NCBI RefSeq assembly: GCF_900302465.1
Contig: NZ_OMOR01000001.1
Coordinates: 3,132,729-3,196,728 of the forward strand
Length of the DNA stretch: 64,000 nt
DNA from: Ascidiaceihabitans donghaensis
GTDB lineage: Bacteria > Pseudomonadota > Alphaproteobacteria > Rhodobacterales > Rhodobacteraceae
Direction of reading: 5' to 3'
The notes beneath the pieces were generated by a model, which was not told where the DNA came from, ran no database searches, and worked only from the letters and a program-made list of their open reading frames with translations. Shown piece after piece: positions 1 to 8,553 of the stretch. Position numbers and translations under genes: made by a program. Within the stretch, counting starts at the first letter, position 1, and each line of letters begins with the position of its first letter.

Positions 1-672
1 CCCCGTCAGGGCGTGTTTCAAAAGGGCCGTCACAGTGTGGCTTTGCGTGGCGTGGTTGCTTGGAAACGTCGGATGCGCGGGTGTTGGCAGTAGCGGAAAC
101 AGTCCGGGCATCATCTGTGCAGGGCGCGGGCGGTTGAATTTCATCTTCCAATACAGCCCGATCACCCCCGCCACAGACATGCCCAACGCAATCAGACGGG
201 CGGTGTTGGGGTGGCTGCGCGTGTTGATCGACAGTACATTGTGGTAATAGTGATCAAAGTTACCCGATTGATCAGCCGTCTCTGAAAAGTAATCCTGCAG
301 CGCGTTTTTGCGGTCCAGAATTTTCGACCAGTTGTCTTCGTCAGACGCAGGCGTGATGCTGGTCAAAGCGGCACCAAACCTGTCATCGTCAGGCGACAAA
401 ACCGCGAAAATTTCGTTGTATTTGGCAATCACCCACAGGTCCGGATGGCAATTCTGGTCGCCGAAAGACAGACCTCTTACAATGCTGGTTTCAGCGTTTG
501 CAGCACTGGACGGCAAGGGCATGTTCGCGGGAATGACGGTGCCAGATCCCGGCCCCATCGCGATGTGGGTGCCGCCATGCGTTCCCCCGTGGGTTCCGCC
601 ATGCGTACCGCCGTGTGTACCACCATGCGTGCCACCGTGGGTGCCGCCGTGCCCTGCGCCTTTTATCGTCAT
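1..672 (-). CDS. Vanadium-dependent haloperoxidase / PAP2-family protein (3' part outside window)
   Basis: The first 224 residues are visible; the gene runs off the left edge. The ATG at 672 follows a GGGGAGA ribosome site. Residues 9-36 are seven tandem GGTH units, a His-rich segment. Near the left edge the protein carries KMKFNRPRP, which fits the K-x6-RP vanadate/phosphate-binding signature, followed by HPTFPSNHATQSH, a PSGH-type motif in which Asn replaces Gly. These motifs are typical of vanadium haloperoxidases and PAP2 acid phosphatases; the third motif (SR-x5-H) would lie outside the window. There is no signal peptide. Whether it is a haloperoxidase or a phosphatase cannot be decided from this part. 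Confidence 0.75.
   Translation of the reverse strand, partial: MTIKGAGHGGTHGGTHGGTHGGTHGGTHGGTHGGTHIAMGPGSGTVIPANMPLPSSAANAETSIVRGLSFGDQNCHPDLWVIAKYNEIFAVLSPDDDRFGAALTSITPASDEDNWSKILDRKNALQDYFSETADQSGNFDHYYHNVLSINTRSHPNTARLIALGMSVAGVIGLYWKMKFNRPRPAQMMPGLFPLLPTPAHPTFPSNHATQSHTVTALLKHALTG
565..648 (-). repeat. Seven 12-bp in-frame repeats coding GGTH
   Basis: Seven exact 12-bp periods each encode Gly-Gly-Thr-His near the N-terminus of the PAP2-type protein. Gly and Thr codons vary between copies, and the His codons strictly alternate CAC and CAT. The varied codons suggest the peptide has been kept by selection, and the alternation suggests growth by 24-bp duplications. Confidence 0.9.
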
Positions 673-714
673 CGAAGTTCTCCCCAAACCCACGACGACG
701 TTAACCATACCGCG

Positions 715-2676
715 TCAGTCTTGCGTCAAAGCTGCGTCAAGGGGCATACCTGCGCTTAACAGTCGATCGCAAAACTGCCTGCGCGTGTCTTCTGACCGGA
801 AGGCTGCACGTTTGAAGAATTCGGAGACCGAGAAACCCTGTTCTACTTCAGCATGTTGGGATGCAAGGTAACGGGCGTCATTTAACCGGCCCACCGCAAC
901 CAATGCCGCAATGGTTGTGCGCATATTTGAGGCGTAGTTGGGCACACGTTCGTAGGATGACTGCCCCAAAGCCGCCGCCCGTTCAAAATCACCGATCCCG
1001 TAGCACGCAACACTTAAGAAATGTTCGTTGCGAAAAACGAATGGGTCCAAAGGAGACAGCTTCATCGCCTTCTCACCGATCGCAACACCGCGCTCTGGCT
1101 GCCCGAGAAAGGCAAAATTCGGCACGGTCCATATCAGCGTTTCCGCGTCATTCGGCCCAAGTTGCAACGCTGTTTCAAAAGCTTGTTCTGCCTTGCCGTA
1201 CCGGCGGTGCATCACAAGCTGGCTGTGTCCCCAAAGCGCCAGTGCCCGTCCGTCGCCCGGCGAAAGCGAAATGGCCTTTTGCAGATGTCCTTCCAGAGCC
1301 TCCTGATCGTCTTGAGGGGTGCGCGACCAACCTTGCCAAATCGCAATCGCAAACCACTCAGCCATCAGCGCATGGGCGGGCGCAAAATACGGGCTTTGGG
1401 TGGTGGCATGTTTCAACAGGACTCCTGCCCGTTCAAATTCCGGCCATGACAGTTGAAAAATCAGATCTTTGGCGCGCAGCAACAAATGATACGGTTCCAG
1501 TTCAGTCAGCGGAGTGGCCACTGTGCGCGTCAATTCAGCCGAGTTGATAGAGGGTGAAACAACCTGAACAATTTCAGCCGCAATCGGAATATTCACGTCG
1601 TACAGATCATCCAAAGCGCAGACGTGCCGGTTGGCCCAGACCACCCGATTGTCAGACGTCTTTGCAAGTTGCACCGAAATGACGGCCTTTTCACCATCCG
1701 TTCTGATTGCGCCCGTCACAGCATATGTGGCCTGCAACACACGCCCGATTTCCCGCGGTTCAGGGTGCTGGCGCAAAAACCTGCGTGTTGAATTGCTGGA
1801 AATAACCGCCGGGGCGCGAAGCCCAGCAAGCTGGCATGTCACATGATCCATGAGACCGATGATGATATGCTCGGGCAAATCAGTTCCCGCCGCATCAAAA
1901 GGCAAAACCGCCACCGAAACTTCGTCAGACACGGCCGGCATCACGCTGACAGGGTTTTTATCTTTGGCCAGTTTTATTGATACAGCCAGATCCTGCGTTT
2001 CAACGGATGGCTCCGCGCCCAGTTCCCTATCCAGCATGTCGAAAAAATCGCCATAAACACGTAGGGCCGCGACGGAATTGTTCAGTTCAGTATGCGACGC
2101 CATAACAACGCGCACTGCGTCTTCGTCAAAGGGGTCCAGTTCCTGGGCAGCTTTCGCCAATCTGTTGCGCATCCGCGCGGGCAAGGCCCTGTCAGAATAC
2201 TGCGTTTGCAAGCAAGTCGCGACACGCGCGACGATGCGCTCCCGCTGTGCCCTGAGCCAAACGGACAAGTCCTCACTGATGTCTTCAATATCTGCCAACG
2301 CATGCGGCAACGCACCGACCTGTGCCAAAGTATGTTCGTTGTGCTCTCCGCCCTCCAACCGCCCGATCAGCACATCAACGTCTGTGGAAATCCTGCTTTG
2401 ATCCAGACTGATGTCATTGCGCGATTGCTGAAGAAGATCTGCATCTTGCAGGTCCTGCTTCAAAACCAGCATCAACTGACGCAAAGACGCCCGCGCTTTT
2501 GTGGCCGGAACATCTGGCCACAAAAGCTGCGCCAGATACTCGCGGCTGCGCATACCACCGGTGGTCAAAGCCAAAAAGGTGATCAAAGCACGGGCTCTGG
2601 GCGCTTTAATCTGAAATATTTTATCTTCGAAGGAAAGCCTCCAAAAATCAGTTATTTCAAGTACATATCCAGTCAT
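715..2676 (-). CDS. SARP/BTAD-type transcriptional regulator with TPR region
   Basis: This 653-residue protein begins with a winged-helix segment of the OmpR/SARP type (about residues 1-90, with RARALITFLAL and SREYLAQLLWP). A bacterial transcriptional activator domain follows (about 95-230, ending LRVYGDFFDMLDRELGAEPS). Next comes a TolB/adenylyl-cyclase-associated segment (about 245-360, beginning VAVLPFDAAG), then a long TPR-like helical region. This architecture is known from CadC-like and AfsR-like regulators that lack a membrane segment. No NB-ARC domain is seen. It lies 42 bp downstream of the PAP2-type gene start, on the same strand, so it could be co-transcribed with it. The ligand and targets are unknown. 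Confidence 0.8.
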   Translation of the reverse strand: MTGYVLEITDFWRLSFEDKIFQIKAPRARALITFLALTTGGMRSREYLAQLLWPDVPATKARASLRQLMLVLKQDLQDADLLQQSRNDISLDQSRISTDVDVLIGRLEGGEHNEHTLAQVGALPHALADIEDISEDLSVWLRAQRERIVARVATCLQTQYSDRALPARMRNRLAKAAQELDPFDEDAVRVVMASHTELNNSVAALRVYGDFFDMLDRELGAEPSVETQDLAVSIKLAKDKNPVSVMPAVSDEVSVAVLPFDAAGTDLPEHIIIGLMDHVTCQLAGLRAPAVISSNSTRRFLRQHPEPREIGRVLQATYAVTGAIRTDGEKAVISVQLAKTSDNRVVWANRHVCALDDLYDVNIPIAAEIVQVVSPSINSAELTRTVATPLTELEPYHLLLRAKDLIFQLSWPEFERAGVLLKHATTQSPYFAPAHALMAEWFAIAIWQGWSRTPQDDQEALEGHLQKAISLSPGDGRALALWGHSQLVMHRRYGKAEQAFETALQLGPNDAETLIWTVPNFAFLGQPERGVAIGEKAMKLSPLDPFVFRNEHFLSVACYGIGDFERAAALGQSSYERVPNYASNMRTTIAALVAVGRLNDARYLASQHAEVEQGFSVSEFFKRAAFRSEDTRRQFCDRLLSAGMPLDAALTQD

Positions 2677-2872
2677 ATGTTTTTCTCTAGCTCACTCCGG
2701 GGTGATGTTAAAACCAAATCTAGAAAAAAACCCCACGTAAATACACCAACGCAAAGGTGCCACCTTGATACGGGACAGGTCAAATAAAGTTTACGTTGCG
2801 GAACCAATCGAAAGCGCGCGTGCGCGAGAAGGCCACATCGAAGCCCCCCCATTTCGTAATTTTGCCACCGCT

Positions 2873-4111
2873 TTAGAACCGCTGAGGCGAAAAAGGGGAT
2901 AGGTCTGTGTTAGGCGCCACCCCTGCCACCAAATCGGCGATCAGTTCGCCCGATTTGGGCGCCATCATCAAACCGTAATGGGAATGCCCAAACGCCGTGA
3001 ACAGCCCTTGCGCCCCGTCCACAGCCCCCAAAGCAGGTAGGCTGTCCGGAAATGAGGGCCGCCGCCCCATCCAAAACACAGTCCCTTTTGTACCAAGATC
3101 AGGAAACATCGCCTTGGCTTGGGCTTTCAGCAACGCCTTTTTACGAGGGTTCGCTGGCGCATCAATCGCGCCAAATTCCGACGATCCGGCGACACGGACA
3201 CCCTCCAACATCGAACTTGCCACGATCTTGGCGTCTACATCCATGACAGAATTGTTGATGTTTATTGCGGCATTGGGGAATTCAACGGTGTATCCCCGCT
3301 CTGCCACAAGCGGAACATCCAAGCCTAAAGGTTTCAGTAAAGCGGCACTCCAAACCCCTGCTGCAATCACAAGGTTTTTTGTCTGCACCGTCCCGTCCGA
3401 GGTGGCAAGCGCCCATGTTCCGTCAGCTTGCCGGGTCAGTCCCGACACATCGGTGCGCAAAATTTCGGCACCTTGATCCAACGCCTTTTGCGCCAGCGCA
3501 GTCCCGATACGTCCCGGGGATACGGCCCGCGCCTGCCCCTTGATCAAGACCGCCGCTTTGAAGGCAGGCGACAATGCAGGTTCTAGCTGGCGCAGTGCGT
3601 CCCCACCAATCAATTCAAGCTCTGCCCCTTTGTTTTCGCGGATTTTGTAGCCCAAATCGTTTAAACTGGCCTTGGATGCGTTCCGGAAAGCATGCACATA
3701 GAAACTGTCAGCCACCAGATGCTCATGGCCGGTGCCCTGCAGATGCCTGCGGTACAGCATGATGCTGGGTTGGCACAAAATCTCCATCGCGTCCGAAGTG
3801 GCATGGGCAGCCTTGGCATTGGAATGCGCCGCAAACCGCAATCCCCACGAAATCATCTTCGGCCAAAACGACGGGCGCACCGACAAAGGCCCGTTGCGAT
3901 CCAGCAACATGCCCGGGATGGATTTCAGAATGCCCGGCATCGCTTGCGGCACAATGGACCAAGGGGAAATAATGCCCGCGTTGCCATATGACGTTTCTTG
4001 CCCCGGTGCACCGCGATCAATCAATCGCACCTTAACGCCGCGGTTTTGCAAAGACAGCGCACAGCAAATGCCGACAATGCCTGCGCCTAGAATGGTGACT
4101 GTATCGTCCAC
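2873..4111 (-). CDS. FAD-dependent D-amino-acid dehydrogenase-like oxidoreductase (DadA/DAO family)
   Basis: The GTG start at 4111 lies two bases after the stop of the TRAP permease gene; the longer open frame upstream only shadows that gene. The 412-residue length is usual for DadA. The N-terminus has the Rossmann FAD motif ILGAGIVGICCA, the acidic LIDRG turn, and the family's SYGNAGIISPW segment. The C-terminus has the conserved GHSHYGLMMAP-type FAD-binding region. It should oxidise an amino- or imino-acid-like substrate and pass electrons to the quinone pool or to oxygen. Close coupling to the TAXI-TRAP transporter suggests the transporter imports its substrate. The exact substrate is not readable. 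Confidence 0.85.
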   Translation of the reverse strand: MDDTVTILGAGIVGICCALSLQNRGVKVRLIDRGAPGQETSYGNAGIISPWSIVPQAMPGILKSIPGMLLDRNGPLSVRPSFWPKMISWGLRFAAHSNAKAAHATSDAMEILCQPSIMLYRRHLQGTGHEHLVADSFYVHAFRNASKASLNDLGYKIRENKGAELELIGGDALRQLEPALSPAFKAAVLIKGQARAVSPGRIGTALAQKALDQGAEILRTDVSGLTRQADGTWALATSDGTVQTKNLVIAAGVWSAALLKPLGLDVPLVAERGYTVEFPNAAININNSVMDVDAKIVASSMLEGVRVAGSSEFGAIDAPANPRKKALLKAQAKAMFPDLGTKGTVFWMGRRPSFPDSLPALGAVDGAQGLFTAFGHSHYGLMMAPKSGELIADLVAGVAPNTDLSPFSPQRF

Positions 4112-4113
4112 AG

Positions 4114-6333
4114 CTAGGCCGCAGATTGGCTTGGGCCGCGCCGCGCCATCATCTGCATGACAATGACAGGGGACGCGATAAGCAAGGCCACAAGGTCCGC
4201 GCTGAGGGATGGGGCCACAAAAACCAGCCCCGCAATGGCCATCAACACACGCGACAGCGCCCCCATCGGCGCAAACCAGTACCCCACAACCGCCGTAGAC
4301 AACGCGATCACACCGGCAATGCAACTGGTGGCCGTGTAGCTGAATTCCCATAAATCGAACCCGGTCGAGGACACAAACAAAAGCACCGGCGCATATACAA
4401 ATGCCATAGGGGCCACCACCTTACCCAACCCAAGCGAAAACGCCGAAAGCCCGGTACGGAACGGGTTCGAATTTGCAATCGCCGCCGCCGCATAGGCGGA
4501 GGTACAAACCGGTGGCGTGATTTCAGACACCACCCCGTAATACAGCACAAACATGTGGCTTGCGATGGGCGGCACCCCAAGTTGGGCCAATGCAGGCTGC
4601 GCCACAGACACCAACATTATGTAAAGCGCCGTCGTCGGAATCCCTGCACCCATCAAGATACACGCAATGGCAATAAAGATCAGCGAGATGAACAGTTGCA
4701 GGTCTTGCACGGTGAACCATTCGATCAGCCCCCCAAGCGACAACATCCCGAACATATCCGTGGCCAGGTTGCCCGCCCCTTGCGTCACCATAAACCCGAT
4801 GCGAAAGCCAATACCGGTGGTGTTGATTACCCCCACCACAATGCCCACCGCAGCCGAAGCAGCACCCACGGCAAGTGCATATTTCACCCCAAGTTCCATG
4901 GCGGCGGCCATTTCTGGCACTTTGATCCGGTCTTGTGGGTTCAACGTGGCAATCGCAGACCCTGCACACAAGATAATCGTCATAGTCAGATCAAATCCGC
5001 CGCCAGTGAATTTCCACAAAACAAACGCAATGAAAGCGGCTGAATACACCAATGTCGGGGGCTCTTTCAGCCGTGACATGCCGGTGACAACAGCCAGCGA
5101 AATGCCGCAAAAGGCAGACATGAACGGCGTGTAGCCAGAAAAAAGCACCACAAGCAGCCCGACCAGCGGCACAATATTTGCCCAACCTTCGGACCAAACC
5201 GCCTTGAGTTTGGGCAGTTGTTCCTTGGTCAAACCTTTCAGGTCCAGCTTACGCGCCATCAAGTGCACAACAGTGAACACGCCAACATAATGCAGCAGCG
5301 CGGGGAAAATCGCGGCGATCACAATGGTGGTGTAGGGCAGTTCCAGAAATTCGGCCATGATAAAGGCCGCAGCCCCCATGATCGGCGGTGTGATTTGGCC
5401 GCCTGCAGATGAAGCGGCTTCAACTCCGCCTGCAAAGTGCCCCGGATAGCCTAAGCGTTTCATATTGGGGATTGTCAATGCGCCAGTGGACACGGTGTTG
5501 GCCACGGAAGACCCTGAAATCGTGCCGAAAAACGCAGATGACACAACAGAAACCTTCGCAGGCCCGCCCGTGTAACGCCCGGCCAGAATTGTTGCATTGT
5601 CGATGAACAACTGACCCAGCCCTGTGCGCTGCGCGATCACTCCAAACAACACGAAATGAAAAACGATTGTAGAGACCACCCACAACGTCACCCCAAAGAT
5701 GCCTTCTTGCGGGAAGTACATCGACGACACGAAGGTTTTGAAATTCACCCCCGGATGTTTCAACAGACCGGGAAAATACTGGCCCAGCAAAGCGTAGGAA
5801 ATAAAGACGCAAATGATCAGCGGCAAAACCCAGCCCAATGTGCGGCGGGCAATGTCCAGCACGAGCAAAATAATGACCACGCCAAAGAACACATCATAGG
5901 TGTTGGGATTGCCCATGCGAAACGTCTGTTCTTCGATGCCCAACATCGGAACACCGCGCCATGCAAAGCCTACGTACAAAGCCGAAGCCACCCCCAAACC
6001 CATGAAAACAATGTCGTAAACGGGAATATTGCCAATGCGCAATGCGCTGGCTTTCATCGCAAACAGGCTTTTCGACCCGATGATGGGGAACAGCGCATAC
6101 GTCAGGATAAACAGACCAGTCAGGTGCCAGCCCATGTGCCAATGATCGGCAGGCAGGCCGAAACCGGCAGTGATGTAATGATAGATAGCAAATGTCAGGG
6201 CAACGGCGCGCAAAACAACGCCTGTCGCAGGACCGACCGCACGGGTGGCGGAACCTTCGTCGTATTTCTCTTCGATGGCTGCCAGCTCTTCGGCGGTCAG
6301 CTCGTGGGTCTCTGTTTGGTCGGATGCTGACAT
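4114..6333 (-). CDS. TRAP transporter fused permease (DctQM fusion, TAXI type)
   Basis: This 739-residue, very hydrophobic protein matches the fused small-plus-large TRAP permease that works with TAXI binding proteins. The N-terminal ~100 residues are acidic and then carry the DctQ-like helices. The rest is the DctM-like domain with GTISGSSVANTVSTGALTIP and GGQITPPIMGAAAFIMAE, the conserved permease signatures. It sits in the inner membrane and couples uptake to an ion gradient. It lies between the binding-protein gene (95-bp gap holding a hairpin) and the flavoenzyme gene (2-bp gap), giving a three-gene operon. The C-terminal ~80 residues form extra hydrophobic segments seen in some TAXI permeases. 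Confidence 0.92.
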   Translation of the reverse strand: MSASDQTETHELTAEELAAIEEKYDEGSATRAVGPATGVVLRAVALTFAIYHYITAGFGLPADHWHMGWHLTGLFILTYALFPIIGSKSLFAMKASALRIGNIPVYDIVFMGLGVASALYVGFAWRGVPMLGIEEQTFRMGNPNTYDVFFGVVIILLVLDIARRTLGWVLPLIICVFISYALLGQYFPGLLKHPGVNFKTFVSSMYFPQEGIFGVTLWVVSTIVFHFVLFGVIAQRTGLGQLFIDNATILAGRYTGGPAKVSVVSSAFFGTISGSSVANTVSTGALTIPNMKRLGYPGHFAGGVEAASSAGGQITPPIMGAAAFIMAEFLELPYTTIVIAAIFPALLHYVGVFTVVHLMARKLDLKGLTKEQLPKLKAVWSEGWANIVPLVGLLVVLFSGYTPFMSAFCGISLAVVTGMSRLKEPPTLVYSAAFIAFVLWKFTGGGFDLTMTIILCAGSAIATLNPQDRIKVPEMAAAMELGVKYALAVGAASAAVGIVVGVINTTGIGFRIGFMVTQGAGNLATDMFGMLSLGGLIEWFTVQDLQLFISLIFIAIACILMGAGIPTTALYIMLVSVAQPALAQLGVPPIASHMFVLYYGVVSEITPPVCTSAYAAAAIANSNPFRTGLSAFSLGLGKVVAPMAFVYAPVLLFVSSTGFDLWEFSYTATSCIAGVIALSTAVVGYWFAPMGALSRVLMAIAGLVFVAPSLSADLVALLIASPVIVMQMMARRGPSQSAA

Positions 6334-6371
6334 GGGGGTCCCCTAGGATTGCGCGTGCGGGCAAGGCCTGC

Positions 6372-6393
6372 GGCGCCCGCGAAAACGGGCACC
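6372..6393 (-). terminator. Intergenic hairpin between TAXI binding-protein and permease genes
   Basis: An 8-bp stem (GGTGCCCG with CGGGCGCC, including one G-U pair) and a 6-nt loop form in the transcript directly after the binding-protein stop. No U-run follows, so it looks more like an RNA-stabilising or partial attenuator element than a full terminator. Three other binding-protein genes in this window have a similar element. Confidence 0.5.
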
Positions 6394-6428
6394 ACAGAGT
6401 GTCATATCTCAGGAAAAGAGATCGGGGA

Positions 6429-7436
6429 TTACTTCAGAAGACCAGCTTCTTTGTAAAATTTCTCGGCGCCTGCATGCAAAGGCACGCCCAGCGCTGCAAC
6501 ACCGTCAAGTGCCGTGTCAGGCGTGATTTGTTTGCCTTTGGCATGACCATTGTCCAGCAACTTGCGCGTATTGTCGTTCCACAGCGCCTTGGTCAAACCA
6601 TAGACCAGCTCGTCAGACAGATCAGCAGATACCACCAGCATCGCGGAGACAGCCGGTGTCAGCACGTCACTGTCCACACCTTCATATACACCGCCGGGAA
6701 TCTTCGACGGGATGTAGGCGGGAATGACTTCGTTGATCTTGGCCAGATCTTCTTCGGTGAAGGAATGAAGGCTCATACCTTTGGTCGAAGCCAACTGAAC
6801 CATCGCAGCCACAGGCCAGCCGGCCGCATAGAAATAGGCATCGATTTGACCGTCAGCCAGACGTTCCGCGGATTGGCTGTTGTTCAATTCAGCCTCGTCC
6901 ATGTTGTCGCGATTGACGCCCCATGCATCCAGCATTTGCAAAACGGCCACTTGTGTGCCGGACCCCGCCTGCGCAATACCAACACGCTTGCCTTCAAGGT
7001 CGCCAAGGTCCGAGATTGTTGTGCCTTTTGGCATGACCAGATGCAGATCCTCGGGGAAAAGATTGGCGACGATGCGCAGCTTCGGATGCGGTTTGCCGTC
7101 GAATTTACCTTCGCCCAAATACATGGACCGCGTCACATCGGCTGCCGCCAGACCGGCTTCCAGTTCACCGTTTTGAACCGCCGCGTTGTTGAAAACAGAA
7201 GCGGTGGTGGATTGCGCGATGGCGATTAAACCCGGTACGCCGCATTGCCCGCCTTGATCGCAAGCACGCGATCCGGGAGGCGACGAAATACCGTTAGCGA
7301 TTGTACCGCCGATCGGGAAATAGGTGCCGCCTGCACCACCTGTGCCGATGCGAAAGAATGTTGGGTCCTGCGCAAATGCTGGCACAGCCAGTGCACTGGC
7401 TAACGCGATGCCCGCAAGGTTTTTGATGATTTTCAT
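6429..7436 (-). CDS. TAXI-family TRAP transporter solute-binding protein
   Basis: This 335-residue protein starts with a cleavable signal peptide (MKIIKNLAGIALASALAVPAFA, cleaved after AFA). The mature N-terminus carries the TAXI hallmark FFRIGTGGAGGTYFPIGG. A later segment, GVAQAGSGTQ-like (VGIAQAGSGTQVAVLQML), is also typical of the family. It binds the substrate in the periplasm and delivers it to the fused permease encoded next. A LysR gene is divergent 128 bp upstream. Known TAXI proteins bind glutamate, 2-oxoglutarate and related acids; the adjacent amino-acid oxidase fits an amino-acid-like ligand, which is inference. Confidence 0.92.
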   Translation of the reverse strand: MKIIKNLAGIALASALAVPAFAQDPTFFRIGTGGAGGTYFPIGGTIANGISSPPGSRACDQGGQCGVPGLIAIAQSTTASVFNNAAVQNGELEAGLAAADVTRSMYLGEGKFDGKPHPKLRIVANLFPEDLHLVMPKGTTISDLGDLEGKRVGIAQAGSGTQVAVLQMLDAWGVNRDNMDEAELNNSQSAERLADGQIDAYFYAAGWPVAAMVQLASTKGMSLHSFTEEDLAKINEVIPAYIPSKIPGGVYEGVDSDVLTPAVSAMLVVSADLSDELVYGLTKALWNDNTRKLLDNGHAKGKQITPDTALDGVAALGVPLHAGAEKFYKEAGLLK

Positions 7437-7539
7437 GGTCGTCTCCCTCTGGATGAGTTTGGATTCGGTTCAGCCGAATTTTGATTGTCCCAGCGTAAGA
7501 AAGTTTTACATAAATACAAATTTAATATATTTCACAAAA

Positions 7540-7557
7540 CCATAGTTTTTCTTATGG
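7540..7557. promoter_or_regulatory. Candidate LysR operator dyad
   Basis: CCATA and TATGG form an inverted repeat with an 8-nt T-rich spacer, 7 nt before the lysR start codon and in the AT-rich gap shared with the TAXI gene. The T-N11-A-like spacing suits LysR self-regulation. No binding data. Confidence 0.35.
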
Positions 7558-7564
7558 ATTTCGC

Positions 7565-8533
7565 ATGAACCTCACCCAGCTCAAAGTCTTTCGGGAAGTC
7601 ATGGAAACAGGGTCCGTGTCGCAGACCGCCAAAAAACTCGGACGCACGCAGCCCGCCATCAGTCTTGCCATCAAGAATTTGGAAAAAAGTCTGGATCTGA
7701 CACTGTTTGAACGGCGCGGCAGACAACTGGTTCCAGTACCTGAAGCCCGTTATTTAATGGTGGAAGCCACCGAGATTTTAAACCGGGTATCCACGGTTTC
7801 AGCCACCATGAAGGGCCTTAGATCCACCGAAACTGGCAGTTTGAATTTGGCCGCCATGCCCGGACCGTCCGCATATATATTTCCAAAATTCATAAGTGAA
7901 AATGTGGCCACTGACCCGCAGTTCAGCACCACTATTGCGTCACGTAGCACACCACAAATTCGTGAACTTGCGAGCACCCAAAGCATCGACTTCGGCTTTT
8001 CCGACTTTGACGAACCTGTTGGAAACAATGCACAATATGCAACACAAATCATCAGCGCCAATTGCTACTGCGCCTTACACAAAGACCATCCATTGGCGGC
8101 CAAGGACAAAATCTCTGTCGCGGATCTGGATGCGGAACCCATCGGAAAACTGCACGGCGACCACCCGTTGACCCGAAAACTACAACATGCGTTTGACGCA
8201 GAAGGGGCGCGCTTCACATCATCAATCGCAGCGCAATTCTTCCTGCCCCTTATTCCCTTCATCGCTTTGGGGCATTGCTGCACAATATTGGATCCTTTGA
8301 CCCTGGTGACGGAACGCGAATTGGACATTGCCAAAGGCCAAATCGTTTTTCGCCCTTTTGACGCACCTGTACGTTACGAATACGCAATTCTGACGCCCCT
8401 GCACCGACCCCCATCAAGACTGGCAACGCGGGTAAAACGCGACTGGATGCAAACGCTTTACGAAATGCTGGAAAGCATCGGCGCAGCCCCAGCCCATCAT
8501 CCGCCTTTGACCGATGAAGACCATGCGCTTTGA
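7565..8533 (+). CDS. LysR-family transcriptional regulator, divergent from the TRAP operon
   Basis: This 322-residue protein has the standard LysR layout. An N-terminal helix-turn-helix occupies about residues 1-60 (MNLTQLKVFREVMETGSVSQ, TQPAISLAIKNLEKSL). A periplasmic-binding-protein-like effector domain follows from about residue 90. It is transcribed away from the TAXI-TRAP/flavoenzyme operon, so the natural inference is that it controls that operon in response to the imported substrate. The C-terminal ~15 residues are poorly conserved in such proteins. Confidence 0.88.
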   Translation: MNLTQLKVFREVMETGSVSQTAKKLGRTQPAISLAIKNLEKSLDLTLFERRGRQLVPVPEARYLMVEATEILNRVSTVSATMKGLRSTETGSLNLAAMPGPSAYIFPKFISENVATDPQFSTTIASRSTPQIRELASTQSIDFGFSDFDEPVGNNAQYATQIISANCYCALHKDHPLAAKDKISVADLDAEPIGKLHGDHPLTRKLQHAFDAEGARFTSSIAAQFFLPLIPFIALGHCCTILDPLTLVTERELDIAKGQIVFRPFDAPVRYEYAILTPLHRPPSRLATRVKRDWMQTLYEMLESIGAAPAHHPPLTDEDHAL

Positions 8534-8553
8534 CGCGGCAATTGGGCTTTTTG

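Noticed and set aside
565-648. CRISPR-like regular repeats
   Set aside because: The 12-bp units are contiguous, have no spacers and are in-frame codons of one protein.
308-871. Plus-strand frame with VPPC/VPPW repeats
   Set aside because: It is the antisense of the GGTH repeat in the PAP2-type gene and matches no family.
4112-4351. N-terminal extension of the DadA-like gene
   Set aside because: It shadows the 3' end of the TRAP permease gene; the FAD motif begins only after the GTG at 4111.
6192-7229. Plus-strand frame (345 codons)
   Set aside because: Antisense to the TAXI binding protein and the TRAP permease start; no family features.
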